Positions 49,014 to 60,119 of a stretch of DNA of 64,000 nucleotides are shown one piece after another. The notes beneath the pieces were generated by a model. The model did no database searches and was not told the DNA's origin. It worked only from the letters and a program-made list of their open reading frames with translations. The number at the start of each line of letters is the position of its first letter. The stretch's first letter is position 1. Source of the stretch: Tenodera sinensis (taxonomy: Eukaryota; Arthropoda; Insecta; Mantodea; Mantidae); assembly GCA_030765045.1 (NCBI GenBank), contig CM060974.1:48980839-49044838 (forward strand), read 5' to 3'. The translations under genes were made by a program, and so were the position numbers.

Positions 49014-49765
49014 AAAATAAAGGGGAGAAATGTTGACACATTGCTGTTCGCTGATGACCAGATCTTAATTGCGGAGACGGAAGATAACTTACAAAGAGCC
49101 ATACATGAATTAAACAATATTACAAGAGAATATAATCTTCAAATTTCATATGAAAAAACAAAAATAGTGGCTTTTATAGGAACAAACCATTTAAGAGCAA
49201 AACTTTGCATAAATGATAAACCCATCCAACAACAAAGTTATTTTATTTATCTTGGCTATATTGTGTCATATACTAGCAATAGAGATATACAAAACAAAAT
49301 AAACAAATTCCAAACAATATGTGGCACAATAAAAAGAACTTTTAAAAATTGTAATTGTCAAACTTTGTTAAAACTGTATAAAATAATGGCGATCCCAACC
49401 CTGCTTTATGGGTGTGAAAACTGGGTTTTGACTATCTCACAACAGAAGAAAGTGGAGACTGCTGAGACGAAATTTCTGAGACAGGTGGCAGGTTATAGAC
49501 TAATAGACAAGAAAAGAAACGAGGATATTAGAAGAGAATTGGAAATTCAGAGTCTAAATGAAACAATCATTGCATACAGGCAAAAATGGCAAGATCATGT
49601 GCAGAGAATGACCAAAGACCGTACACCACAAATAGTGCACAAGTATAAATCTGTAGGTAGAAGAAATGTTGGCAGGCCACGAATGAGATGGTCCGATCAA
49701 TTTCCTTGAAGTCGGAACAAGCCACAAGGGTTATACCGTGACGATGACGATGATGATGAAGAAGT
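49014..49765 (+). pseudogene. LINE-D RT C-terminal part, 5'-truncated
   Basis: The frame is open from LINE-B sequence (48918) through to a stop at 49709. The LINE-D part starts near KIKGRNVDTLLFADDQILIA, which contains RT motif C (FADD). Then come LQISYEKTKIVAF, YFIYLGYIVSYTSN (motif D/E region), LLYGCENWVLT, and the C-terminal WQDHVQRMTKDRTPQIVHKY and RRNVGRPRMRW typical of one insect non-LTR group. Palm motifs A and B are absent. The 3' end is a GATGAC/GATGAT microsatellite near 49738-49765. It cannot be active. Confidence 0.8.
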
Positions 49766-49787
49766 TACTGTTAAGCTGTATGTGTGA

Positions 49788-49955
49788 GGCCGCACTGTAG
49801 CCAAGTGGTTAGGCCATTCACTTTTCAAAAAAAATGGCCCGGGTTTGATCCCAGGCAACCTCAAGTGAGATTTGTGGCAGACGAAGCGGCGCTGGGGCAG
49901 GTTCTCAGATTTCCCCTGCCATCTCATTCCACCGGTGCTCCATCTTCATTCCACT
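49788..49955 (+). mobile_element. SINE-A short-tail form, 3'-truncated
   Basis: Head GGCCGCACTGTAGCCAAGTG, B box GGTTTGATCCC, body GCAGACGAAGCGGCGCTGGG, ends near TCCATCTTCATTCCA. The tail is lost at the junction with the next repeat. Confidence 0.85.
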
Positions 49956-49969
49956 CTAGCAATCATCGC

Positions 49970-51110
49970 AAAATTTGGCACATATATGCCTTTTTTCATG
50001 AGGAAGGCTTTTATGCTATGTATTTTACTATGCAACATATTACATTTACATGGTTTTCTCTACTCGCTTTTCTTTTACTTAACACATACATATTTCCTTC
50101 TCTATTCGCACTTCAGCGCGCAATTCATAGTTTTCAATGATTAAAACAGAGTAGCAAAATATTAAACTCACAGTTTTCTTGATTTGCTTCTTTTTATGTA
50201 ATCCATTCACATGTTTTTCTGCACTTGCTCTTCAACATACCAGTCATACAATCTATACATATAAAAAGTAAGTTGGCATGTAAGAAGTTGATAAACTAAC
50301 ACCAGTTGACTGATTACCATGCAAATTGGCACATGTAAGTGTTCTTTCATGGAGGCTTATATGTTATCCATTTCACTATGCATCATATTACATTCACATG
50401 CTGTTCTCTACTCACTTTTCTTTTATGTCCATATTACAATATTCTCTATTTGCCTTTCAAAATACAATTCATGCAGTTTTTTATGATTGAAATAGAAATT
50501 AAACATATTACATAAGTAGTTTTCTCTTCTCATTTTTCTTTTACATAACACCTTCACATGTTCTTCTCTATTCGTTCTTCGACATAAAATTCATATAATC
50601 TACTAGTTAACCGATCGCAATGAAAACTGCCACATGTAAAGTGCCATCCTTATTACTATGCAACGTATTACACTCAGAGTTTTCTCTACTCCTCTTCTAC
50701 ATTACACAATCTACACCTGCTCCGCTCACCATTCAACATACAAATCATACAATTATGATGATTGAAATAGAAATGCAATATATTACTTTCACATGGTTTT
50801 CTCTAGTGTCTATTGTTTTACATAACACAGTGGCATGTGTTATGCATCATAAATTACTCACCCTGCAACATAAATTCCAATAGCTTTGTATGATTGGAAT
50901 GAAATGTAATGAATAATGTTCACATGGTTTTCTCTGCTAATTTTTCTTTTATGAAACACAATCAGACCTGTTTCCTGACTCCCCGTGCTTCAATAAATTT
51001 GCACAATTTTCTATATGATCAAAATAGAAATGCATTTTCTTATATTTATGCAACTTCTTATTTGTCTACTTGCTTTTCTTCCTGTAATAGTTGAAGTTGA
51101 CATGTTTTTA
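49970..51110 (-). repeat. AT-rich repeat related to the 11-12.7 kb spacer
   Basis: Phrases ACATGGTTTTCTCTACTC and variants recur near 50050, 50400, 50514, 50672, 50795 and 50925. With CTTTTACATAACAC and TGATTGAAATAGAAATGC they match, in reverse, the units and arms of the inverted repeat at 9963-13592. CCGATCGCAATGAAAACTGC near 50611 matches CCGATCGCCATGAAGATTG near 12543. No gag-like ORF is present here. Confidence 0.75.
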
Positions 51111-51260
51111 TGCCTCAGAGTAGCATAAGTTCAGTAAAATGTCCAGTTTAATTTTGTAGTCCTCATTGTAAGCTCCTCTGTCTTCAAGATTATAAAATTC
51201 CTTTTAGAGTAATATTATTTAAAGCAAGTTTTACTATAATAGACATTAGATGCTGATTAA

Positions 51261-51424
51261 TGTTGTTGTAGTGTTTAACGCCCGCTTTTACTATTACGGC
51301 ACCGCAGACGGTGACACTGATGATACATGAAGATGGAGCACCGGTGGAATGAGATAGCGGGGGAAACCGCCCTGATGCTGCTTCGTCCACCACGAATACC
51401 ACATGCGGGTCCCTGGGATCGAAC
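51261..51424 (-). mobile_element. SINE-A short-tail form, 5'-truncated
   Basis: A perfect 11-bp TSD, ATGCTGATTAA, at 51250-51260 and 51425-51435. Minus-strand copy: the tail (GTTTAACGCCCGCTTTTAC on plus) comes first, and it stops within the B box (GGGATCGAA), so the head was lost on insertion. Confidence 0.93.
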
Positions 51425-51503
51425 ATGCTGATTAAAATAACCATAAGAATGATATGGATCTTTGAATGTTGAAATGTTATTCTAAGCACATTACACCATA
51501 TTA

Positions 51504-51876
51504 GGAAGTCTTTATTTTTCCAACCTCTCCATTTCTCTAATTTCTCTATAAAATCTTAACCCCTAACATGCTGACCTGTCATGGCATGTAATACGTCTTC
51601 TGATTGGTGATCAGAGGATATGGTCGGTGAATTTATTTTGATAATTTTCCGGTCAGGTCGGTGAGACCCGTAAACCAAAAACAGGTGTGGTCCTCCAGAC
51701 ATTCTGGGGGTTGTGAGAGAGCGATGTGACTGCCAAAACATAAAAATATGGTGCTCTCTAAAAAGCGGTTATTAGTACTGCTATTGCTCTCTTCAATATC
51801 ATCAGTGAAAAATATTGGAGAGCAAGAGGATTAATGACTTCATTGTCGGAAATCCAGCATTAGCTAACAACAACAA
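51504..51876 (+). mobile_element. LINE-A copy 3: 5' UTR joined to 3' tail
   Basis: About 295 bp match the 5' UTR of copy 1 (CCCCTAACATGCTGACCTGT near 51562), then about 77 bp match the LINE-A 3' end (AAATATTGGAGAGCAAGAGG, then an (AAC)n tail). All coding sequence is missing. A 7-bp candidate TSD, CATATTA, is at 51497-51503 and 51877-51883. Confidence 0.85.
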
Positions 51877-51976
51877 CATATTATTACTTTGTACTACTGT
51901 TTGTTTTAATGTAATGTATCAATTATCTGTAAGCAAACTCATGGATGTTACTAATAATGTGTTTCTTTTTCCACAG

Positions 51977-52291
51977 ACTTGCTACTGAACTTTAAGAACA
52001 ATTGCTCAAAAAAGTAACTATAGTAAAATGGATATTAAAGAAGAAATCAAAGAGAAATCTTCTTTCCTGGACCTTGAGAGTGAGGTTTTAATCGAAGACC
52101 TTGTGAACAAGGTTAAGATAGAAACTGTTACAAGTAACAGTGATATCAAACCAGAACTTGAAGATTCTTCCATGTGTTCTTACAATGAAGAGCATGATCA
52201 ACTGAAAAGTGAAATTGAAACCAAGATAGATATTAAAGAAGAAACTTGGTGGCTGGAAAGAGAAGATTCATGTATTAATGAAGATATTAAG
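51977..52291 (+). CDS. Acidic leader exon of a C2H2 zinc-finger gene (partial)
   Basis: A candidate internal exon: acceptor TTTTTCCACAG ends at 51976, ATG at 52028, and a strong donor AAG|GTAAGT after 52291. It would encode 88 residues from MDIKEEIKEKSSFLDLESEV, with repeated IK(E/P)E motifs (DIKEE, VKIETV, DIKPELE, DIKEETWW) and no fingers. Short acidic leaders with IKxE repeats are common in insect C2H2 proteins with many fingers, probably as SUMO-type sites (inference). The phase at the donor is 0. Fingers would lie downstream in the gene and are not in the next 11.7 kb. A LINE-A stub (52387-52569) sits in the intron. Confidence 0.7.
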
Positions 52292-52386
52292 GTAAGTTGT
52301 ACCAAAAAAGGTGCACCACTTTTGCCTCTTCTTAAAATACTGAACAGCATTAATTCTTAAAAATGCATGTTTTATGTAATTAGGGA

Positions 52387-52569
52387 TAGAATTGGGATAT
52401 ATTCTTCACCACTCTGTCCTCTATGTGATCTGCAAGAGCAAATGGATCGAGACCACCTTCAAATATGCCTGGTCACTTCTAGTGCCCCATCCATCAGTGA
52501 AAAATATTGGAGAGCAAGAGGATTAATGACATCATTGTCAGAAATCCAGCATTAGCTAACAACAACATA
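52387..52569 (+). mobile_element. LINE-A copy 4, 3' stub
   Basis: 10-bp TSD, TAATTAGGGA, at 52377-52386 and 52570-52579. Encodes the zinc-knuckle tail RIGIYSSPLCPLCDLQEQMD and SEKYWRARGLMTSLSEIQH with a stop, then (AAC)n. Matches the C-terminus of copy 2. Confidence 0.92.
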
Positions 52570-52861
52570 TAATTAGGGACACAATTTTATGGTTAATAAA
52601 AATTGTGATTTCGTATAAAAAGAAGGCTGAAAGCAAGATAAAAGTGGTCAAATAAAATAGTATGTAGCATATTGATTGAAATAACAAGGAAGCATGGTTT
52701 CTATGTTCCCTACTGTAATACTGGTTCTTTTGCCTGACAAATTATTGTACACTGAAAGAGTTCCTTCACAATCAACATTAGAAACTGAAGTATAGGCACG
52801 CAGACTGTGGTTCTGAGTGTTACATTCCACTTTGGGCATGAAATGTGGCTTAATTTTGCTC

Positions 52862-53050
52862 ATAGGCCTTTATCAAGCTTGAGGCTGTTTTACATAACTT
52901 AAATCTGTGGCACAGGACCACCAGCATTAATTTCCTTCGAAAGGAAATGCTATGATTTCTGCACCTGAAAGACTTCATCATCCTCTGCCAGGTTTGAACC
53001 TGTGACCTTGGGAACCAGAAGCTAGGCTGTAATCCGTAGACCGCACAGGA
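52862..53050 (-). mobile_element. SINE-D, tRNA-derived
   Basis: On the minus strand: TCCTGTGCGGTCTACGGATT (A-box region), B box CAGGTTCAAACCTGG, then GAGGATGATGAAGTC and a body with an AT-rich end. Single copy in this window, so the family call rests on the tRNA-like head. Confidence 0.6.
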
Positions 53051-53295
53051 CAATGTTCATCGCCATGGAAACTTTCAAGCACACATGTGCACCTAGCTAT
53101 CAGAATGGACTTGTTTTAATGTAACTGCACACTCACAGGCTTTGGCTCTGCCGTGTATTTAGAGATGAAACAAAGTCAGAGATAAACTCCCTCCATATTT
53201 GGCATTAAACTTGCATTCCCTGCTGTCTATCGGAGCCTTCCATAAAATACATGTAAACTTATTGTAAGAGCCAAACTAAGCTATGTGTTATTCTT

Positions 53296-53760
53296 TATTT
53301 ATGCCATTCTGGCAGTTTGTCAGAATAGCTCAGTGGTAGAGCAGTCACCTGGTAAGCAGAAGGTCTGTGGTTCAAATCCCAGTTGTGGCATTGAATTTTT
53401 AAGTTCCAGTTCTACCTCTTAAAGTTTGCCCACACACAGCTTGTGTGTTTTAAAACACCAACAGTAAGTTTGTTGGTATAAATAAATAATAATTACCATC
53501 TGAAGGTTATTTAATCCTGGGATATAAAGTACTTACAACAGTAAGTCACCATTGGGGTAATTTGTCTCTGATGTGAGACTGCCTTTGTGGTTTACCAGGA
53601 GAAATATGAACTGGTTTGAGAATTTAATGCCATTCTGGCAGTTCGTCACAATAGCTCAGTGGTAGAGCAGCCGCCTGGTAAGCGGAAGGTCTGTGGTTCA
53701 AATCCCAGTTGTGGCATTGAACTTTTAAGTTCCAGTTCTTCCTCTCAAATTTTAAGCTAT
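53296..53760 (+). mobile_element. SINE-C, two tRNA-like units
   Basis: tRNA-like segments at 53319-53390 and 53645-53716, 326 bp apart. In the second, all seven acceptor pairs form (GTCACAA with TTGTGGC, one wobble) and the anticodon loop is CTGGTAA (Thr GGT). T stems are poor in both. The first unit has the full body (CCAACAGTAAGTTTGTTGG, GTAAGTCACCATTGGGGTAA); the second is cut off about 44 bp after its tRNA-like part. Confidence 0.85.
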
Positions 53761-54590
53761 GTGTGTTTGCATAGTGCAGGAAAACCAGTAGAGAAGTGAG
53801 ATGGATGTTGTCTCCGGCACTTTGCTCTAGTGATGATGCTGCAGCGTGGAAGGTTTATTGTTCTATGTGGTCTTTGAATGCTCACGTATGCCACTGGTTA
53901 TCTGTCAGCCTATCTTCCCTGCCACTCTCATGTACCTTTTCTGCTTATCATAAACATAGTTGCATTTATTCCAGCTACACAGATTTTGAACTCTTGACCT
54001 TGACCTCGCATCTGTCTTTCTAGGCTGCAAAAAGTGATACATCTTGTTTTATTCCTGAAAAAATCTTTTTAATGTTTGTTTCACAGAAATACTGCAATGA
54101 AATGTTGATTTGATGCAAATCTTAAATAACCACTCACTTCACAGGTTTCATTAAAATTTACATTTAATCGCAAGAGTAAATGTTGATAATTTTGTGGATG
54201 ATTGCAACAGAATTGATTCTGAAGCCTTTTTATTGTATATTAACATATTTTATGTCATCACAATCCACCAAAAAGTGTCACCGTATATAACAAATCATCT
54301 TAAAATTCACATTTTGTAGTGATTCTTTCTAATATAATATAAAAAATATATACTCTTTAACCATTAGGTGTGGGCCTAAGACTTTTGTGGATGATGATAT
54401 TTATCGCATAAAGTTGAGTAAAACTTATTGCTTGAAAGCAATATGGGACATTAAGGGGTTTTTCACTGCTTTAATTTTATTGTTATATTCATCAATAGCT
54501 ATTCAGTAATAACTTCCTCCTGCTCTTTTTGGTATTTTATAATATGCACTGTAGTATACTGCAATGTTTGGTTCATAAACGGTTTGATAT
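53761..54590. other. unassigned AT-rich stretch
   Basis: No gene signature seen. Confidence 0.4.
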
Positions 54591-54595
54591 ACTAA

Positions 54596-54700
54596 GAATA
54601 GTAGCACAGTTGGTAGAGCACCTGCCTGCTGTGGAAGGGGTCCCGGGTTTGATTCCCGGCAGCAGGGTGGAAATTTTTTTCTGGCCAGGATTATTCCTCA
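54596..54700 (+). mobile_element. SINE-E, tRNA-derived head
   Basis: TAGCACAGTTGGTAGAGCAC (A box) and GGGTTTGATTCCCGG (B box, with a good T stem), then a T-rich tail. The acceptor stem does not close, so it is not a working tRNA. Confidence 0.6.
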
Positions 54701-54730
54701 TCCTTCCCTGAGCCTGGAAGTATAATGGTA

Positions 54731-55052
54731 GCACCGTGGCTGAGTGGTTAGACCGCTGGCCTACCACCTAGGTGGGACCCTTATGTGGTATACATGGTGG
54801 ACGAAGGTGCATCTGGGCGGGTTTTCTCCAGGTTCTCCGTTTCTCCCCATCATTCATTCCACCAATTGCTCCATTATCACCCTTCCAATCATCCATTTGG
54901 CCTGCATTTCATATCATCTTCCTCACTATCATACCTGGTGCTTGGCTGACCATGTGCTTCCAGGTCTTCACTCTGGTCCAGAGGTCCCTGTGCTCCCCGA
55001 CAGGCATCTGATCCTAGGCTGCATTGTAAGTCCTACGTAATGGGAGGGTAAT
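54731..55052 (+). mobile_element. SINE-A, long-tail form
   Basis: Head GCACCGTGGCTGAGTGGTTA, body GGTGGACGAAGGTGCATCTG, long tail with TTGGCCTGCATTTCATATCA and ACCATGTGCTTCCAGG, ends TAATGGGAGGGTAATCAGGG. The B box is disrupted by a deletion. Confidence 0.88.
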
Positions 55053-55228
55053 CAGGGAAAAAAAGAACAAGTTTCTTTTATTTGTACAGGACTTTCACAT
55101 ACTTAAGTAATCTTAAGGTGTCACTATCATAATCTGTGATGAATCTATTGGTTTCTTAGGGGACATAGCTTCTAAGGATAATAGCATAAGTTTACAAAAT
55201 CATCAAATTTGCCATTTACTTGAGTGTT

Positions 55229-55466
55229 ACGGCCGCGCTGTAGCTGAGTGGTTAGAACATTTGCTTCTCACCAAAGCGACCCAGGTTCGATCCAGGCAAC
55301 TGCATGTGGGATTTATGGTGGACAAAGCAGCGCTAGGGTAGGTTTCCTCCTGGTTCTCCAGTTTTCCCCGCCATCTCATTCCACCAGTACTCGTTCATTC
55401 CATATATCACCACCTGCGGTGCTGTATGTAGTAAAAGTGGGCATTAAACACTACTAAACCAAACCA
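55229..55466 (+). mobile_element. SINE-A, short-tail form
   Basis: An imperfect TSD, ACTTGAGTGTT (55218-55228) and ACTTGAATGTT (55467-55477). Head GGCCGCGCTGTAGCTGAGTG, B box GGTTCGATCC, body GGTGGACAAAGCAGCGCTAG, tail CACCTGCGGTGCTGTATGTA. Confidence 0.9.
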
Positions 55467-55510
55467 ACTTGAATGTTGACATAAACAGAAGTCTACTTTT
55501 AATTCTTTAA

Positions 55511-56843
55511 CCCTTTCACATTGCATAGATGGCAGGGCATTTAAACCTCTATGTGTTAGCTGAAATGTAGACAACGGGAGCTGCTCATTAGAATGGAGCC
55601 TTATTAGACTGAAGGGAATCACTGTGTGCACTTCGAGTCGAAATAACATGTTCTGCCATCTGTTGGAATTATGAAGCAGCAGTTTCTAAGTACTCTCTGC
55701 ATTATAGACATCTGCAGCTTAGAATACAAAGGGTTGTGTATGCATATTACACCACAGTGAGCGGAAGCCTGGCTTGGGGTCACGTTATTGTGGGGATTCA
55801 TGGGTGTGAAAAGCATGGCTAGAAGGTAAATGTATGTGTTTTGCAACGATGAATTACTGGCTGAATTTGATCTTTGCTGTCTGATATGTCAGTTATTGGT
55901 TACAGTAATCAGGATGGTGAAAGTGAATATGTTGATATTGATGCCAGGGAAAGTTACAGTGAGAAAAGTGATGAAAATGATTCACCAGCACAAGATGTGC
56001 GACTCCTGTATCTGAGTGGCTAAGAGGGGCAATTTTGCTCCACAAAATCATAGTTTTGATAGCCATAATTCAGCTATTTCGGTAAATTTGGATGAAACTG
56101 CAACAACTTTTTATGTATCTTTCTTTTATAGAAGTTTTTAAATTAAACTTTTTATGTTCTTAAATTACTTTTTTCTTTCCCAATTATGCAGCTCATTGCT
56201 AAAGAAACTAATTTGTGTTATCATTTTCTTTGTGAAAAATAGTATTTCTATACAATAATGGGAAGCAGTAGCTCAAAGAATTTTTCTACTCTTTTTTCAA
56301 TTTTTTCTTATTCTATAGGTATAACACAAATATTCACATTCAAAACAAATTTTGTACTGTGAACTTTGGATAATCCTGATTATAAATACTATTATTTTCA
56401 CTATGATATTTCTATTTCTATTGGTATCAGCACTTAAGAGTTATTAGTACTTGGCAAATTTTCAGATTCAAAATCAATTTAGTAAAACAAACTTCGGATG
56501 AACCAATTATAATTCATTTTTACCATGACACTTCTATGTAGTAGTGCTTAAAGTTATTAGTGATTGATAATGTTAAGTATTACAATAATTATTGATGTTT
56601 AAATTAATGGCCCCTGTGGACAACCCTAACTTGTTTGTGTCGCATGTGGCCTACATTAAGCTTTTGAAACTAACATTTTTTTGAGAAAGTGGGTCATCTA
56701 CCTCAATCTACAGCCTCCTAGGTCAGTATTTCATGACATTTATATTTCTGCAAGTTATTGTCTGAATAGGAAACATTTTAAATTTTAAAAATGTCTCAGC
56801 AAGGAGATGTCATCAAGTGGAAGATATCCCAGTGGTGAAAGGG
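55511..56843 (+). mobile_element. piggyBac element, internally deleted
   Basis: 1333 bp between TTAA at 55507-55510 and 56844-56847. Ends CCCTTTCAC and GTGAAAGGG. From an ATG at 55886 it encodes an acidic N-terminus, SNQDGESEYVDIDARESYSE, followed after a stop by NFAPQNHSFDSHNSAISVN, which matches the transposase N-terminus at 61585-61890. The catalytic core is gone and the right half is non-coding. The right end is also found at 57780-58010. Confidence 0.88.
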
Positions 56844-56847
56844 TTAA

Positions 56848-57779
56848 TGCCAATTTAAATTTATAGCTATACTGATCACTAATTACTCTTGTTATAATTT
56901 ACTTTTCCAATTATTAGTCTATTTCTTACTAACAATACCTGAGTATTATGATTAGATATGTCTTTTACAATAGGAGTTAAATTATTAGGAATTTTTTCTG
57001 AGTGGAAAAATATCATCTATAACTATTGCAGTGTTCATGTGAATTCTGGTCAGAAAGTGAATCACATATTCAAAGTTAAATGTGTGTGGGAGGGAGGTGA
57101 GGTTAGTCTTTATTTTACCACCATTATATGTGTTCATATTAAAATGTTCACAAACTATTATTGTAGAATTTTGATCTAAGTATATGAGATGGTTTTATCT
57201 AATCAATTTTTAAATCCTTGAAAATTTCCTGTGGGAATTCTATATTGTTAAAATAATATCATATGTTACCTACCAAATTCTATTTACACTGCCTTATTTT
57301 AAACTTTAAACCATCCTTTGTTCATTTCACTCACCTTCTGAAGTACAGCAGTCTCACAAATCCAGTAAGTGTACACCTGACGTGTTTATCACATACTTTT
57401 GCACCTCTCTCTTAAAGTGTTTGAGGATTTTTAAAGAGACAAAGGTATATTCACACAACTGTTCATGCTTAACTTTTGTCTCTTCTTTTATATAAAGCAA
57501 ATAGTTCAAATGTAACATTTCATAGTTATTCTTATGTAGATGAATTAAAAATGTCTATTGTTGTAACAGTTCATTTGATGAAACATTATGAGTTCATTCA
57601 AACTCAATTGGAAATGAATGAACTATTATTATATGAGAGGGTTTATTACACAATGTGCAGTTTGCTTCCAGATAAGCCTTTAGTATTCTTTTTCCTACAG
57701 CTGCAAGAATTGAGAAAATATTTCTTCTAAGAAAGTCTTTCCTGAGAATCCTGTACAACTGTGGAGAACATATACTTCG
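56848..57779. other. unassigned AT-rich stretch
   Basis: No gene recognised; open frames here show no family features. Confidence 0.4.
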
Positions 57780-58010
57780 CCCTTTCACTGCTGAGATATT
57801 TTCTATTTGATGACCCCTCCTTGCTGAGACATTTTTAAAATGTTTTCCATTCATACAATAACGTGCAAAAAGAATAAAAATGTCATGAAACACTCACTTA
57901 GGAGGTTCTAGACTGATGTAGATGATCCACTTTCTCAAAAAATGTTAACTTAAAACACTTAATTTAGGCTACATGCAATGCACAGAAGTTAGGGTTGTCC
58001 AGAGGGTTAA
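57780..58010 (-). mobile_element. piggyBac right-end fragment
   Basis: CCCTTTCACTGCTGAGATAT on the plus strand matches, in reverse complement, the right end of 55511-56843 through to GTTAGGGTTGTCCA near 57990. The outer flank is TTCG, not TTAA, so the target site has decayed or the end was moved by another event. Confidence 0.8.
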
Positions 58011-59562
58011 CTTTGAGCCTTTATATCACTTATAAGTCAAAAGCAGAGATAACCATCAACTCATCAAACCAAAATTCAATGAGCGCCCTGGTACTTCCAT
58101 GTCGTAAGCAATAGATGGAGCCTGCATAGTTACCTGACAAATTGGATGACCTCCTGCGGCTAAGGGCTGAAACAGCAGCGCATGTGCAATGCTCAACGTG
58201 ACATTTCTCTACCACGCCAGGTCCAGCGGCAAGACAAGTGAGTTGTACTTGGGATTTCAACAAGAGAGGACGTTTCTGTGGAGCTGGGCAGAAATGGTGG
58301 CCAGTACGGGAGGCATCATGTTTATCATACGGGAGTAGGTCTTTTCCAAATTAACCTTCAGCTCTTCTGTTCGGATTTACATTATTAAATGGTTTGGGCA
58401 TGAATAAAATATATTAGCAGCATGGCAGGAATTTTGAAATACTAAAGACTAAATAGTGATATCAAAATGTATTACAAAAGTGATATTTTTTCTAATCACT
58501 TTGAAGTGGCGACAAGTATTTGTCATTTCTTTGTAATCCAAGGTGTTAAGCTTTTGTACTGTTTAGCAATTGTTATAATAAAGGCAAGTATTACTTGCCA
58601 ATTTGCAGTGTAAGTTCTTTTAAAGATCCACATATCCTAAAGGTTTAGAAAAAGGCTAAGCTGTTTTCAGTGGATTGCACGAAGCTAACAAGAGTTATGT
58701 TTTCATGTACCCCAGTCAAACGGTACAACTTACACATACATAATTATTGTAATAGGTATCATCAATCACTAATATCTTTAAGCTACTACATACTGTCTGT
58801 TCATCAGCTCGTGGTCTTAGGGGACTGAAGAGAAAACGAGGGATGTTCCACAATAGTGTAACCCGAGTTTTGTGAAATAAGTAGATAACGTTGCTGCTTG
58901 TTAGATTGCCAACTTACCTCCATGTTATTCTCGCTATGTTTGCTTGCTAATATGCTAACAACCTTTTTATTTCAGTTAAAAATTGGAGTCACTAGCGTTA
59001 TCTCAGAAGCAAAGAAAAGGAGTGTAGAAGTTGATAAATTCCCGCTTTGGAGTGTTGTAAATCTGCTGTGATATTGTGGATGCAGAGCAGAGGGGTTCAG
59101 AGTGACAGTTCCATGTGTAAAACAGATTTTTACAGGATGATTGAAACAAACAGACCTAAAGAGGTTTCTAAAGCGGACGCATTTTGGGTTTTATTGGGCC
59201 ACCTAAAGCAGACGTATTTTGGGTTTTATTGGGTCACACTCTCGTTTGCTTGTCCCCATACACGTGTGTTCTCAATTTGGGTCAACTTAAGACAAATAGG
59301 GAAATGTAACAGGTGACCTATCTTTACAGGAATTGCAAGATATAACACTTGAGGTTACATCTCTTGAGACCAAAACATGCTGGCAAGGTTTTTGAAAACA
59401 TAGAAAAGATATAAAATAATAAGTGCGAGAAAGACGGAGCAGTTGAAAACATTATGCTTTGTAAGCTAAATACACTGCATGAACTAAAAATAGCATTTAA
59501 GTTTCACTATTTTGAAATATTCTTTGCTAACATAGCATCAACAGAGCACTGAAAATGTTCAT
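58011..59562. other. unassigned stretch
   Basis: No recognisable gene. 58030-58330 is moderately GC-rich with open frames on both strands but no known motifs. Confidence 0.4.
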
Positions 59563-60119
59563 TCAAACACGTTTTTGGTCTAACGTGAGCAAACGCGGCA
59601 CCCAATGTGCGGACATCTTTCTCATGTCTAAATTTTTATTTAATATGTGACAAACACATTCTTTTGACATATTCATAGCCTCTGCTATCTCTCTCACTTT
59701 AATTTGCCAGTTGTCTAGCACCAATTGGTGAACTTTGGCAATGTTGTTGATGGTGGTTGCAGTTTTTTTACGTCCCGAATGTTCATCGTCTCCCAAGCTC
59801 TTACGGCCACATTTAAATTCAGCTGCCCAAAATTTCAGTGTGGTAAATGATGGTGCAGAGTCCCCATACACAGAATCCAACTCATTTTTGATTTGCGTAG
59901 GCGGATTGCCTTTCAAAAACAAATATTTAGTAACAGGTCGATAGTCAATTTTGTCCATTTTCATAAAAACACACATCAACTCAAACGACTGGTACATAAC
60001 AACTGAGCATCCAACTTTGGTGAGTAATTGTCAACAGAGAAACAATGAAATTCACTAGCTTTTATTTACAAGTGCTGCCATCTTCATGTTGAGCTCGGAA
60101 ACTTTTCAGTTCACCCTCG
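59563..60119 (-). pseudogene. mariner transposase N-terminal half
   Basis: Minus strand. The element end GAGGGTGAACTGAAAAGTTT (just inside 60119, next to TA at 60120-60121) precedes an open frame of 144 residues (59563-59997). It reads YRPVTKYLFLKGNPPTQIKN, then APSFTTLKFWAAEFKCGR, then IAKVHQLVLDNWQIKVREIA and MNMSKECVCHILNKNLDMRK, and finishes HWVPRLLTLDQKRV. These are the two helix-turn-helix domains and the linker (WVPxxLT) of mariner transposases. It stops just before the catalytic domain, and no opposite TIR was found, so it is a truncated remnant. The 3' half may have been lost by deletion. Confidence 0.85.

Noticed and set aside
58839..58875. mariner TIR (CGAGGGATGTTCC)
   Set aside because: Does not match the end at 60119, and no partner end was found nearby.
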